A DNA stretch of 64,000 bases from Terrisporobacter mayombei (GCF_020748465.1 NZ_JAHZMP010000001.1:1178001-1242000), one strand, 5' to 3'; positions 51,162 through 60,573 are shown, numbered from the stretch's first letter. Translations and numbers: made by a program. The notes: generated from the sequence alone by a model not told the origin.

Positions 51162-51830
51162 TTAATCTAAAGTTGGTAAACTATCTACATCAACTAATTC
51201 ATCTTGGATATCTTCAAGTCTTTGTTCTGTATATTTTTTTAATTTTCCTACTGCATCATTAGCTTTTATAACTTCCCCATTAGCTTCTTTTAAAGCTGTT
51301 TCTGTATCACTTAAATTTTTATTACTATCAGCCAATTGACCTTTTAAGCCTGATATTTCTTCTTTTAATTTTGTTAACTGCTCATGTTTTATTTCTAACA
51401 TTTCATCATATTTTACTAATTCAGCATCTAACCAAGCAATTTCTGACTCTGCATCTGCTAATGCTTCCTTTAACTCAGCTATTTGTGCTTTTAATGCTTC
51501 ATTTTCTTTCTTCATCTGCCCAATAGTTGTATTTTCTAACTTTTCTATTTCTGCTTTTAATTTTGCTTTTTCAGCTTCTAAAGCTGCCTTTTGTCCTTCT
51601 AATTCAGTTTTCTTCTTTTCAAAATTTGATATTTCTTCTTTAGCCTTCTTGTATAAATCATTATATTTTTGTAATAATTTACTTTCGTTGTCCTTATAAG
51701 TTGTCTCCATTGCTGATACATTAGATTTAACATCTTCTACTGCTTGTCCATCAAACTTTTTTACCCCTATAACTATGCTTCCTGCTAAAGCCGTCACTAA
51801 CAATCCTGTTGCTATTTTTGACATTGCCAT
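51162..51830 (-). CDS. Membrane-anchored long coiled-coil protein
   Basis: The 222-residue product has an N-terminal anchor (MSKIATGLLVTALAGSIVIGV) followed by an almost uninterrupted coiled coil (about 30-205) of Glu, Lys, Ala and Leu heptads such as QKAALEAEKAKLKAEIEKLE. Its layout matches that of the next gene downstream. AGGGGG lies 8 bases ahead of the ATG. Family and role are unknown. Cell-surface spacer or scaffold functions are possible. It is the first gene of the apparent three-gene unit. Confidence 0.68.
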   Translation of the reverse strand: MAMSKIATGLLVTALAGSIVIGVKKFDGQAVEDVKSNVSAMETTYKDNESKLLQKYNDLYKKAKEEISNFEKKKTELEGQKAALEAEKAKLKAEIEKLENTTIGQMKKENEALKAQIAELKEALADAESEIAWLDAELVKYDEMLEIKHEQLTKLKEEISGLKGQLADSNKNLSDTETALKEANGEVIKANDAVGKLKKYTEQRLEDIQDELVDVDSLPTLD

Positions 51831-52174
51831 TTTAAATTCCCCCTTATACCCTCTTATATTTTTTAATACATATTTTTTTATATTTTAAAAATAGAATATA
51901 ATATGTATTAAACTCTTAGTTAAGATTATATTGTATGAATATTCAGAAATCAATAAGATTTCTTACTTTTTTTATTTAATTACAAATACTTAAGTTTACA
52001 TTACAAAAGCACACATTTTTTGATATATTTTTTATAATTTAATTCAACAGTATTATTTTGTTATGGCAAAAATTAATGAATAAAGTATATTATATCCCAC
52101 CATTTCTACATAAAGATTGATTAATTATTTTAAAGTATATTAGTTAAATTAGTCGCTTATGCATTAAAATTTGA
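51831..52174. other. Intergenic region without recognisable genes
   Basis: About 340 bases of AT-rich sequence between two minus-strand genes. It must carry the promoter of the coiled-coil/peptidase operon, but no box pair stands out. I see no RNA gene or repeat. Confidence 0.4.
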
Positions 52175-52213
52175 AAAAATAAGAGCCATACCAAAATGGA
52201 TGACTCTTATTTT
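52175..52213 (-). terminator. Terminator of the C45-type hydrolase gene
   Basis: AAAATAAGAG-CCAT pairs with ATGG-CTCTTATTTT, then T's on the minus strand. Confidence 0.8.
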
Positions 52214-52233
52214 ACAATAATTTATTCTATACT

Positions 52234-53241
52234 CTATTTGATTTTAAAACGCGTATCTTCCTTAAACTTTTTACGTCCTGGGTTTCCTTCTACTCTCCAA
52301 ATTTTCTTGTTTTTCAAATCATAAACTACAGACCAAACAGTATCTGCATTAGTTTTTCTATTGTATTGACACATAAATCCGTACTTACCGGATAATATAT
52401 CCATAGCAAAATCTACAGAATATTTATGACCATTCTCTGTTAAAGCATATCTAGCAGTTTCGTATCTATCCTTAGATCGCCAATCATCTATTGGTGGGTT
52501 TTTGTACTCACTCATTTCTGGACTATTAAAGTTATTTACTGCTGATACAAAATTCTCTTTTTCTTTTGGTGTAATTACTACTACATTCTCTGGATTGCAT
52601 TCCACCACAACTATATGGCCACCTTTGTCTGCAATTGTAATAGTCTGAGCAGATGCTAGTGGAAAGTTGTGAATTGCCTCAATTGCTTCAGCTGTAGTTT
52701 TGCATTTTTCAAGAAGATATCTTACAAGAACTCCTGCATTAAAACCTGGCTTTCTTATTTTAGGATATACAAAAGTTAAACCTACTGCCAATCCTTCTTC
52801 ATTAACACCATCTTCCATTTGAACAAAAGCTGTAGTATTTCCATTGAAAGCATAGGAGTTGTCTAAATTGTAAAGACAGTTCATATATAGCTTTTCTAAA
52901 CTTACTAAGAAGTCACTATTTCTTCCAAATAAAATTTCTTCTCCATTATTTATGGCAAAACAAGTACATTTATTGTCAAACTCAAAACAATACATGCTAA
53001 ATAACATTCCACAAAGATATTCAAAAGAAACTTGGTTCCCCTTTGCAATTCCTCTGACCTCATCTACTATTTCTGGGTAAAGTTTTTCAAAGATTGCTTT
53101 GCACTCTTTTCCAAAGCTAATTTTCTCTTTATTTACATCAAATGTGGGGCAATAATCTAGTTTCTTTCCATTTTTATTGACTAGTGCTCCCCACTTATAA
53201 CCTGCCTCATAATGTGTTCCTTTAAATCTTCCATGATACAT
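52234..53241 (-). CDS. C45-family (penicillin acyltransferase-like) Ntn hydrolase
   Basis: The 335-residue product resembles acyl-CoA:6-aminopenicillanate acyltransferase-like proteins of peptidase family C45. Members cleave themselves ahead of a Cys, which then becomes the N-terminal nucleophile. Here that is Cys94 within NKCTCFAINNGEEILFGRNSDF (Cys92 is the nearby alternative). FVQMEDGVNEEGLAVGLTF and CKTTAEAIEAIHNFPLASAQ are further family segments. It hydrolyses or transfers an amide-linked acyl group; the substrate is unknown. No signal peptide is seen. It is a single gene with its own terminator. Confidence 0.78.
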   Translation of the reverse strand: MYHGRFKGTHYEAGYKWGALVNKNGKKLDYCPTFDVNKEKISFGKECKAIFEKLYPEIVDEVRGIAKGNQVSFEYLCGMLFSMYCFEFDNKCTCFAINNGEEILFGRNSDFLVSLEKLYMNCLYNLDNSYAFNGNTTAFVQMEDGVNEEGLAVGLTFVYPKIRKPGFNAGVLVRYLLEKCKTTAEAIEAIHNFPLASAQTITIADKGGHIVVVECNPENVVVITPKEKENFVSAVNNFNSPEMSEYKNPPIDDWRSKDRYETARYALTENGHKYSVDFAMDILSGKYGFMCQYNRKTNADTVWSVVYDLKNKKIWRVEGNPGRKKFKEDTRFKIK

Positions 53242-53485
53242 ATTTTCTTCTCCAATTCATATATAAAATTCACTTGCCTGAGCCAGTATGTTGACAAATC
53301 ATTTTGCTATTGCTTCAGGCATCTACTTTATTTAAATTGGGCTCCGGAACCCTAATTTCATTGTATTTGAATAAAAATTTATAAGCAAGAACTATATAAA
53401 TTTGATAATAACTCTCAAAATAATTAACTAAAAATATACTTCAAATTTATCTTATTTATGGTATCTTATTGTATGAGGTGATATT

Positions 53486-53878
53486 TTGAAAAAGACAATT
53501 AAAGTAGTTGCTGCCATAATAGAAAACGAAAATAATGAAATATTGTGTGCTCTTAGATCTCCAGATATGAGCATTCCCAACCAATGGGAGTTTCCTGGTG
53601 GAAAAGTTGAAGAAGGAGAAACTTTATTTGAAGCTATAGAAAGAGAAATTCAAGAAGAGTTAAGCTGCACAGTAAAAGCTGTTGATGAGTTTGACGAGAA
53701 TACTCATGAATATGAAAAAGTTATAGTAAATCTTATAGGTATTAAGTGTAAATTAGTGGAAGGTACTCCTGTGGCTAGGGAGCATTCTAAACTGGTTTAT
53801 CTGAAAAAAGAAAATCTAAATTCCTTAGTATGGGCTCCTGCTGATGTGCCTATTGTGGAAAATCTTATAAAAAAATAG
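53486..53878 (+). CDS. Nudix hydrolase, MutT-like
   Basis: The 130-residue product shows the full Nudix box GGKVEEGETLFEAIEREIQEEL at residues 37-58, with Gly, Glu and REIQEE metal ligands all kept. The N-terminal VVAAIIENENNEILCALRSP and WEFPGGK favour an 8-oxo-dGTP or CTP pyrophosphohydrolase that cleans the nucleotide pool. The start is TTG at 53486 with GAGGTG ahead. Its last codons lie inside the terminator hairpin. Confidence 0.9.
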   Translation: MKKTIKVVAAIIENENNEILCALRSPDMSIPNQWEFPGGKVEEGETLFEAIEREIQEELSCTVKAVDEFDENTHEYEKVIVNLIGIKCKLVEGTPVAREHSKLVYLKKENLNSLVWAPADVPIVENLIKK

Positions 53879-53903
53879 AGGACAAACTGCCCTCTATTTT
53901 TTT
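53870..53903 (+). terminator. Terminator of the Nudix gene
   Basis: AAAATAGAGG pairs with CCTCTATTTT, followed by T's. The Nudix stop codon is in the left arm. Confidence 0.88.
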
Positions 53904-54071
53904 ATGTCTAAATCTTTAAAATATTCGTCAGATAATTATAAAAAAAATGTTTTTAAAATTGTGTCTATTCGTTCAAGAAAATACATTTTATGATATGTCC
54001 CTCTGATACAATTGTCTTTAGATAGTAGTAATAAATAAGTGCTACTAAATAATTATTAAGGGGAGATTGAG

Positions 54072-55457
54072 TTGAAAAAAACAAAAAGACTTGTTTCACT
54101 ACTTGCTGCTTTTGCAATGTCAGTACCAATGATATCCTTTGCAGCACCAAATGAAAACGCATTAAAAGCTTTTGACCAAAAAATTATTACAAAGGTAGAT
54201 TCTGACAAAGCACTAAAACATATTAAGTATTTAAGTGAATCTATTGGACCAAGAGTAGCTGGTACTAATGAGGAAAAAAAGGCATCAGACTACATTAAAT
54301 CTCAGTTTGAAAGTTATGGATATGATGTGCAGGTTCAAAATTTTGGTATTAATAATGTAGTCTCGCAGCTAACAGTTGAAAACTTAAAAGATGTTTTATT
54401 CAGAGTAAATACAGCTACTGGTTCAGGATATACTGACAAAAATGGAATAAAAGGGCAAGTGGTTGATTGTGGTTTTGGAAGTGATGTATCAAACTTCCCA
54501 GCAAAAGTAAAGGGTAATGTAGCACTTATACAAAGAGGGGAAATTTCATTTGCAGAAAAAGCAAAGAACGCAGAAGAAGCAGGTGCAATAGCTGTTATAA
54601 TGTATAATAATGTAAGCGGCAACGTAAACCCTACTTTAGGAGATTACAAATTAAATATACCTTACTTATCTATATCTTTAGAAGATGGTCAAAAAATAAA
54701 AGATGAGATGACAAAAAACAGTGTTAATGTTTCTATAAAATCAAATCTTTTAACAAGTTCACAAAATATAATTGCAACTAGAACACCTAAAAAGGTTAAA
54801 AACCCTGAAATAGTTTATGTTACAGCTCATTATGATAGTGTACCTTATGCTCCAGGTGCTAACGATAACGCATCAGGCACATCTATGTTATTAGAATTGG
54901 CTAAAATATTAAAATCTTATCCTATAGATAAAGAAATAAGATTTATTGCTTGTGGTGCTGAAGAAATAGGCTTAAATGGATCTAAATATTATGTTTCTCA
55001 ATTAACTAAGGATGAATTAGATAGAAGTTGTGCAAATTTCAACATGGATATGATCGCAACTAGTGCTGAATCTTGTGATATATTATATGCAGACACTATA
55101 GATGGTAAAGAAAATTTAGTTACTGAATCAATGGCAGCATCTGGATACAGATTAGGTAATCAAGTTTTATCCATTGGCAAGGGTTCATCTTCTGACCATG
55201 CTCCATTTGGTGAAGCTGGAATACCATCAGCTTGCTTTATATGGGGAGATAAAGATGGTAATTTAGAAAAGTACTATCATACTCCACAGGATACTATAGA
55301 AATTAATCTAAGTACAGATAAACTTCAACAAGTAGGAGAATTGGTAGGAGCAGCTCTTTATGATGTAGTAAGAAAAGACACTCCTAATATAGAAAGAAGT
55401 GCTGTAAGAAATCCTAAACCAGTAGTAAAAAAATACGATTTAAATATAGCGAAATAG
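54072..55457 (+). CDS. Secreted M28 metallopeptidase with PA domain
   Basis: The 461-residue product has a signal peptide ending near FAA (residue 26), a PA domain (about 100-205) and an M28 aminopeptidase domain with TAHYDSVPYAPGANDNASG, CGAEEIGLNGS, NMDMIAT and SSDHAPFGEAG. It is a single-copy relative of the tandem peptidase at 47949-50645. KALKHIKYLSESIGPRVAGTNEE at its N-terminus matches RAFNHIRYLSDTIGPRIVGTNEE there, so the two genes share ancestry. The start is TTG at 54072 behind GGGGAG. A 3' untranslated region of nearly 200 bases precedes its terminator. Confidence 0.88.
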   Translation: MKKTKRLVSLLAAFAMSVPMISFAAPNENALKAFDQKIITKVDSDKALKHIKYLSESIGPRVAGTNEEKKASDYIKSQFESYGYDVQVQNFGINNVVSQLTVENLKDVLFRVNTATGSGYTDKNGIKGQVVDCGFGSDVSNFPAKVKGNVALIQRGEISFAEKAKNAEEAGAIAVIMYNNVSGNVNPTLGDYKLNIPYLSISLEDGQKIKDEMTKNSVNVSIKSNLLTSSQNIIATRTPKKVKNPEIVYVTAHYDSVPYAPGANDNASGTSMLLELAKILKSYPIDKEIRFIACGAEEIGLNGSKYYVSQLTKDELDRSCANFNMDMIATSAESCDILYADTIDGKENLVTESMAASGYRLGNQVLSIGKGSSSDHAPFGEAGIPSACFIWGDKDGNLEKYYHTPQDTIEINLSTDKLQQVGELVGAALYDVVRKDTPNIERSAVRNPKPVVKKYDLNIAK

Positions 55458-55650
55458 ATAATTCCATATAAAGTAAATATAAGCAAAAATCAACTATTTT
55501 CAACTATGCTTATTAGGGAATATGTGAGTTGAAATCTTATAAAGTCAAAGCATTAGAATAACTTAACTTATTTTCAATAAAACGCTTTACAATTATATGG
55601 AAATGTTTTACTATTTAATTATAAATGATAATTATATTATGAAAATATAG

Positions 55651-55685
55651 AAAAGTCAGAAGGCTTATACCTTCTGACTTTTTTG
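55651..55685 (+). terminator. Terminator of the single M28 peptidase gene
   Basis: AAAGTCAGAAGG pairs with CCTTCTGACTTT, then a T run. Confidence 0.9.
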
Positions 55686-55776
55686 TTTTTTAACCCTTAT
55701 AAGAAGTTAGCTTTATTTATCATAAGATTTATGATTTACATAATATTCTACTTTCCCCGAGTATGAATTATGTTAT

Positions 55777-55805
55777 TAAAAGGTGGCGTTGCCATCTTTT
55801 TTTAT
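55777..55805. terminator. Hairpin serving the GNAT gene and possibly a short plus-strand RNA
   Basis: AAGGTGGC pairs with GCCATCTT around a 3-base loop (one wobble). T's on both strands allow either direction. On the minus strand it lies 87 bases past the acetyltransferase stop. Confidence 0.65.
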
Positions 55806-55892
55806 TGTAGACTTTCAGATATTAGCTATATTAACATCACCGTATTACTTAATCTAATGTACGATCTAAGGTATATCATTGCATTGGATTCC

Positions 55893-56495
55893 CTAATTGT
55901 TATTAGGTTTTCTTATCATACAATATTGTGTTAACTTTTCATATTGTTGTTCTTTTACTACTTCAAAACCAAAATGTTTATATATATGAACATTAGTAGT
56001 ATTTTGTGTTTCCAAGGTTACGACTATATTTTCTTTGTCTGCCTCTTCAAAAACACTTTTTATTATTTTCTTAGCTAGTCCTTTATTTCTGTGTTTTTCG
56101 TCCACAACTATTAGGTCTATGTGTATAAATTCGCCTTTTACAAATTCCTCTATCCATGCTGATGAATTGTTGTGTATGGCTTTTCCAAATCTTATAAATT
56201 CTTTTATTGATATATGCTTCGCCATTGATATAAGTTTTGTTGAATATTTTATTAAGTTATATAGTTGGGTTGATTTTTTTATATTATGCTTATTGTAGAA
56301 TATGTATCCTATGGCCTGGGCATCTTTTGATGGTGATACTATGGTTCCTGTTGGGTACATATTTGTGTAGCAATAAAAAAATTCTTCCAGTGCTTTTAAT
56401 CTTGTTTTGTCATTTGGCAGTATGTAAGTGTATAGTGTGTCATCATAAAATTCTTTTGCTAGTATTTTTGATATCTCTCTTCTTGATATACTCAA
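55893..56495 (-). CDS. GNAT-family N-acetyltransferase
   Basis: The 200-residue product has a C-terminal GNAT fold (about 110-195). HIDLIVVDEKHRNKGLAKKIIKSVF provides the acetyl-CoA pyrophosphate loop (R-N-K-G-L-A), and NVHIYKHFGFEVVKE is the typical last strand-helix unit. The N-terminal half has the looser layout seen in clostridial YitI-like acetyltransferases. The acceptor is unknown. No operon partner is seen; the restriction locus to its right is a separate unit. Confidence 0.82.
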   Translation of the reverse strand: MSISRREISKILAKEFYDDTLYTYILPNDKTRLKALEEFFYCYTNMYPTGTIVSPSKDAQAIGYIFYNKHNIKKSTQLYNLIKYSTKLISMAKHISIKEFIRFGKAIHNNSSAWIEEFVKGEFIHIDLIVVDEKHRNKGLAKKIIKSVFEEADKENIVVTLETQNTTNVHIYKHFGFEVVKEQQYEKLTQYCMIRKPNNN

Positions 56496-56660
56496 ATCTT
56501 TTTCTGTATATAAAATAGTTCCAACTCCTTATTGTGTTTTTGTTCTTTGTAATTTCAATTGTATGGTATATTACATTTTTTCTTGCCATTTGTATTGATA
56601 AATGTAATTTCATGGTGATATCTTTTTTGTTACACCCTTGTTGAAGCCTCTCATAATCTA

Positions 56661-57164
56661 CTAAATATAATCGATATAATTTCTAGGGAAATACTCCTCA
56701 TTTAGATAATTTTCTTTTCCCAAACTTTGCACAGATGAAAATACTATATCTTTATCTATATCTTTTGTAGAATTCATAAATAATCCCATATTATATAATC
56801 TTCATTATAATTTCTCTTACTTGTAGTTACCGCTTCAGCAACTTTAGTAACTATATCTTCATTTTTATAAAATTTATCTATTCTAACATTTTTAAAACTT
56901 TCATAAGCTAGTTTTTAAGATTTTTTCTCTATGAGCTATAAATAAAACTGTTTTAAACTCCTTACTATCAAAGTCTGTTAGGTAAGTTTTTCCTATTCCT
57001 GTTACAGCTACTACAAGTGCTTTATCATTACCTTCTTCCCTAGTTTTCTTCAACGTCTCTATCTGAGTAACATTTGATTCAAATAACTCTTTAATTGTGA
57101 TAATTGATAATTCACTTTTAATTATTACAATTTTTTCTCCTCTTGCTAACATTAGACATTTCAT
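56661..57164 (-). pseudogene. Remnant of a DEAD/DEAH-box helicase
   Basis: An 87-codon frame (57164-56901) carries FESNVTQIETLKKTREEGND and a Walker A, VVAVTGIGKTYL, then FKTVLFIAHREKILKTSL and a stop. A second frame continues with YESFKNVRIDK. A third (56789-56661) carries STKDIDKDIVFSSVQSLGKE and NYLNEEYFPRNYIDYI, which is the stretch that normally precedes the DEFHH Walker B motif. At least two frameshifts have broken it, and both the N-terminal part and the C-terminal helicase half are absent. It lies 9 bases downstream of the restriction enzyme gene, so it was probably part of the same defence locus. Confidence 0.75.
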
Positions 57165-57173
57165 GCCTTATCT

Positions 57174-58556
57174 TTATCTATTAACTGTATTCAAAATATA
57201 TTCTTTATCCAACCAAAAGCATTTTTTTACAAGCTTTCTTCCATCTGGTAATTCATAAGTATCTTCACTATCTCTAGCATGAGGCCTTGTATGACACACC
57301 CCATTAAACTTAGGTCCTGGCAAGTTATCAAATGATTTATTTCCCCTAACTTCTAACTGTACACCTTCTTTAATGACTCTTACAGTCTCTTCCCAAGTAT
57401 CTTTAACATATGTATCTAACACACTTATTGGCATATTCCATAATTTAATTTTATCTAATCTAAGGACATTATTTTCATCGTATCTAAACACAACAAATAA
57501 ATACTTCTGTTCTTCAAATAAATTTCTTAAACTTGAATTTCCCCAATCTTCCTCTATTATTTCTTTATATTTAAATGTCGGAAAAGACATATGCTCTTTA
57601 ATCTTTCCATTCTTTTCAATTCTTATAGTTTTAAATTTAATATTAGCTTTCGCAAACTCATCTACTTTGCTTAAATCAGTAGTAGTTAACCCAAGTATTT
57701 TACTCACAAGCATTTGGACATGATTTTTAGCTAATTTACTTTTTCCATTATAAAAATTTATTCCTAAATTTTCACTTATTTCATCCACACTTTTACCGTA
57801 AAATACTCTAAATTTACTCTCTAGTAATTGCTCAATGGTCATCTTAGTACCCTTTAAGATACTAACAACTTCATCATCTTCAACGCCTAATCTTTTTCTA
57901 ATTAAAGATGTCATATATGAAGATTTCAACGAAAATGCTCTTTGCATTGCTAATTCTCCTGAAAAAGGTTGCTTTCTAACTGAACTTCTATTAGCACCTT
58001 TTGGACAAGCTGCCAAGTAGTTTGTATCACCCTCTGATAAGTCATGAGCTTTTCCGTTTTTAATTTTATTAACTATAGTGTTCCAGTCATCTTTTATAAC
58101 AACTAAATCTTCTTCTGAAAACTCATGAAGCATTATGTCCTTAACTGCATAATCTTTTTTCTCTAACTCCTTTTTCCACTGGTAGAATACTAATAAAAGC
58201 TTATTATTCTTCTCCCAAAATGAACTTTTATAAAAATCCTTTTGGTATTCTTCCATATAATTTATAATATTTAAAACTAATCTTTCTTTAGCTGATATAG
58301 TCTTATTTTTATTCACTTTAAAGGGCGTAACCTTCAATTCAACACCAACATGAGAAAAGTCTGCCTCAGCTCTAGAATTTATATCATATCCAAAGTAACT
58401 TTCCTCTATTATTTGACCTAAATTACCTTTACCTTTGTTATCTCCTAACCTTTCATTGGTATCGATTTCACCAAATCTCTTTCCTATCAATCCATTAGCA
58501 TACTCCATGATTGAATCTATAGATTTTTCATTATAATTCAACTTAAATTCCCCCAT
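57174..58556 (-). CDS. Type II restriction endonuclease, Sau3AI family (GATC)
   Basis: The 460-residue product has two MutH-like halves. The N-terminal catalytic half has FSHVGVELKVTPFK (the E-x-K of the Asp...E-x-K active site, about residues 69-82) and AKERLVLNIINY. The middle holds GKAHDLSEGDTNYLAACPKGAN and QRAFSLKSSYMTSLIRK, which match R.Sau3AI closely. The C-terminal half is the allosteric DNA-binding copy. It should cut GATC. It follows the methyltransferase on the same strand, but a terminator between them suggests separate transcription. Confidence 0.9.
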   Translation of the reverse strand: MGEFKLNYNEKSIDSIMEYANGLIGKRFGEIDTNERLGDNKGKGNLGQIIEESYFGYDINSRAEADFSHVGVELKVTPFKVNKNKTISAKERLVLNIINYMEEYQKDFYKSSFWEKNNKLLLVFYQWKKELEKKDYAVKDIMLHEFSEEDLVVIKDDWNTIVNKIKNGKAHDLSEGDTNYLAACPKGANRSSVRKQPFSGELAMQRAFSLKSSYMTSLIRKRLGVEDDEVVSILKGTKMTIEQLLESKFRVFYGKSVDEISENLGINFYNGKSKLAKNHVQMLVSKILGLTTTDLSKVDEFAKANIKFKTIRIEKNGKIKEHMSFPTFKYKEIIEEDWGNSSLRNLFEEQKYLFVVFRYDENNVLRLDKIKLWNMPISVLDTYVKDTWEETVRVIKEGVQLEVRGNKSFDNLPGPKFNGVCHTRPHARDSEDTYELPDGRKLVKKCFWLDKEYILNTVNR

Positions 58557-58712
58557 AATTCTAACATTAATTACTATATCCTACTTTTTTCAAGAGTATA
58601 TCAAAATTGTTACACCCTTTGACTAATATATTAATTTTCAACATCTTAATACTTTTATATCTTCTAATAACATTATAACATCATATAACATAAAAATTTT
58701 CTTTCTTCACAT

Positions 58713-58747
58713 AAAAAAAGTATATGATTTTCAATCATATACTTTTT
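58713..58747 (-). terminator. Terminator of the methyltransferase gene
   Basis: AAAGTATATGATT pairs with AATCATATACTTT around a 3-base loop, then T's on the minus strand. Confidence 0.92.
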
Positions 58748-58752
58748 ACTAT

Positions 58753-60042
58753 TTATTTAGTTATAGCAACTTCATCATTTATACTATTATTATTTTCTTC
58801 TTTAATTATTTCTTTTATAGAATTCCCCATCTTAGTAACTAATCCAACAACTAACGCATTACCCATGCAGAAATATCTAAACTTCTGTGGCATTCCAGAA
58901 TTAGTCCAATTATCATCGAAACCATTAATTCTTTCAGCTTCCATTGGAGTTATTAATCTCAACCTTCCTGTTTGTGAATCTTCCACAACATGGCTACTTC
59001 TATTTACTGATGATTCACTTGTAAGCATCGTTCTTGCAGGTCTATCAATTGGATCTGGAAAAGCTAATGGCCCTTCACTAAAAACATACTTATGGCCTGT
59101 TTTACTAGTTCTTTCAATTTTCTTCGCACCTTTTAGATACTTCCATTTTTCAAGTTTTTCTTCATCACTGTCTAAATAGAACGTCTCATCTACATCTGTT
59201 TCAAGTAAATCTCTTAATAATGTAAATTTACCATTATATAAAGGTGTTGTTTGTTCAGTATAAATCCTTCCATTAGTCATAATACCTGAGTTTCTAAAGT
59301 CCATCTTGAAAGTATCTGATACGTCCACTATGTCATCATATTCCATTATACATCCTTCACCATCAACTTTTTTACTTTCTATTGGAAAGTTCACTTGTCC
59401 ATTTTCATCAACTAAATTAGTTGATTCTATTGGAAATTGTTGAACAAAAAATCCATCTTGGTGTAGCCAATTTCTAAGATTTGTTTCATCTACTTTATTT
59501 GCATAAGCTGTATTATTTTTAAATGCAAAAATAAATACTCTTCTTCTTCTTTGCCCAAATCCATATTCAGCCGCATTTATAACTCTCCATTCAACTGAAT
59601 ATCCTAAGTCATTTAAACAAGCAAGCATAACACCAAAGTCTCTCCCCCTTTGATTAGATGGAGATTTCAATAATCTATCTACATTTTCAAGTAATATAAA
59701 TCTAGTTTGCTTTACTTTCAGTATTTCTCTAATTTGCCACCATAAAACACCCTTTACACCTTGTATTCCTTTAGCTCCCGTTCTCGCTACTGAATAATCT
59801 TGACAAGGAAATCCTCCAACTAATAAATCATGGTCAGGTATTTCTTTTTTATCTACTCCAGCTATATCTATATTAATATGATTTTCTTTCCCAAAATGGC
59901 TTACATAACAATCGTAAGCATGTTGCGATTTTTTTCCCGGTTCCCATTGATTTGCCCACACAAATTTATAATCATTTGATGACTTTTCAAGACCTAATCT
60001 GAATCCGCCAACTCCAGCGAATAATTCACATACTCTTATCAC
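58753..60042 (-). CDS. DNA (cytosine-5)-methyltransferase, M.Sau3AI type
   Basis: The 429-residue C5 methyltransferase has motif I CELFAGVGGFRLGL, motif IV GGFPCQDYSVA (catalytic Cys), motif VI LLENVDRLL, motif VIII GQRRRRVFIFA, a target-recognition region at about 230-340, and motif X CMGNALVVGLV. It should protect GATC sites by methylating the C. AGAGGAGG lies ahead of the ATG, and TATAAT on the minus strand (near plus 60080) is a probable -10 box. Its neighbour is the cognate Sau3AI-type endonuclease. Confidence 0.92.
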   Translation of the reverse strand: MIRVCELFAGVGGFRLGLEKSSNDYKFVWANQWEPGKKSQHAYDCYVSHFGKENHINIDIAGVDKKEIPDHDLLVGGFPCQDYSVARTGAKGIQGVKGVLWWQIREILKVKQTRFILLENVDRLLKSPSNQRGRDFGVMLACLNDLGYSVEWRVINAAEYGFGQRRRRVFIFAFKNNTAYANKVDETNLRNWLHQDGFFVQQFPIESTNLVDENGQVNFPIESKKVDGEGCIMEYDDIVDVSDTFKMDFRNSGIMTNGRIYTEQTTPLYNGKFTLLRDLLETDVDETFYLDSDEEKLEKWKYLKGAKKIERTSKTGHKYVFSEGPLAFPDPIDRPARTMLTSESSVNRSSHVVEDSQTGRLRLITPMEAERINGFDDNWTNSGMPQKFRYFCMGNALVVGLVTKMGNSIKEIIKEENNNSINDEVAITK

Positions 60043-60573
60043 TTTCTGCCTCCTCTGTATAGACTTATCCTATCATTATACTATATATTTTTATTTTTGG
60101 GAAGATCAAAATTCAAGTATTATTATCTATTACTTGTAAAAATTCTATTATTTATTAACAACTAAAATATATCCAATTGAGTACATAAGTAGTTTTACTA
60201 ATGTAACAACTCTTAACAATAAGATATAAATTAAAGCTATTATTATGGATAAAAATCCCTAAACGTAACTAGTTATAATAAAATAACTAGATGACTCTAT
60301 ATTTGTAATTTTTGTTTCTACACATAACTAAATATTCCAATATATACACAAATTTGTGTATACATTGATACTTTATTCATTTTCTAATACATCATAAAAA
60401 TATCTCTTCTTTTATCTTACATTGTTTAATGTTTAATAAATTTATAAAATTATTCTCAACAAAAATGTAACGGTCTTTCAAGTCTTAATCCTTATCCAAA
60501 ATCCATCAATATCCCCATACATACCTTCACATCTATTCTCAACACTTTGCCAAAATAACACCCCAGCCTTTAG
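60043..60573. other. Gene-free region upstream of the restriction-modification locus
   Basis: No convincing gene. It holds the methyltransferase promoter on its left side, an inverted repeat CTAGTTAT/ATAACTAG near 60269-60290, and a perfect 20-bp palindrome at 60343-60362. A 31-codon hydrophobic open stretch on the minus strand (near 60165-60255) has no start or ribosome site and may be debris. Confidence 0.4.
60343..60362. repeat. Perfect 20-bp palindrome
   Basis: TATACACAAATTTGTGTATA is fully self-complementary and lies 300 bases ahead of the methyltransferase gene. It could be a protein-binding site; no nearby regulator is evident. Confidence 0.5.

Noticed and set aside
55690..55776. Small RNA gene on the plus strand ending at the 55777-55805 hairpin
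   Set aside because: No clear promoter; the hairpin is explained as the terminator of the acetyltransferase gene on the other strand.
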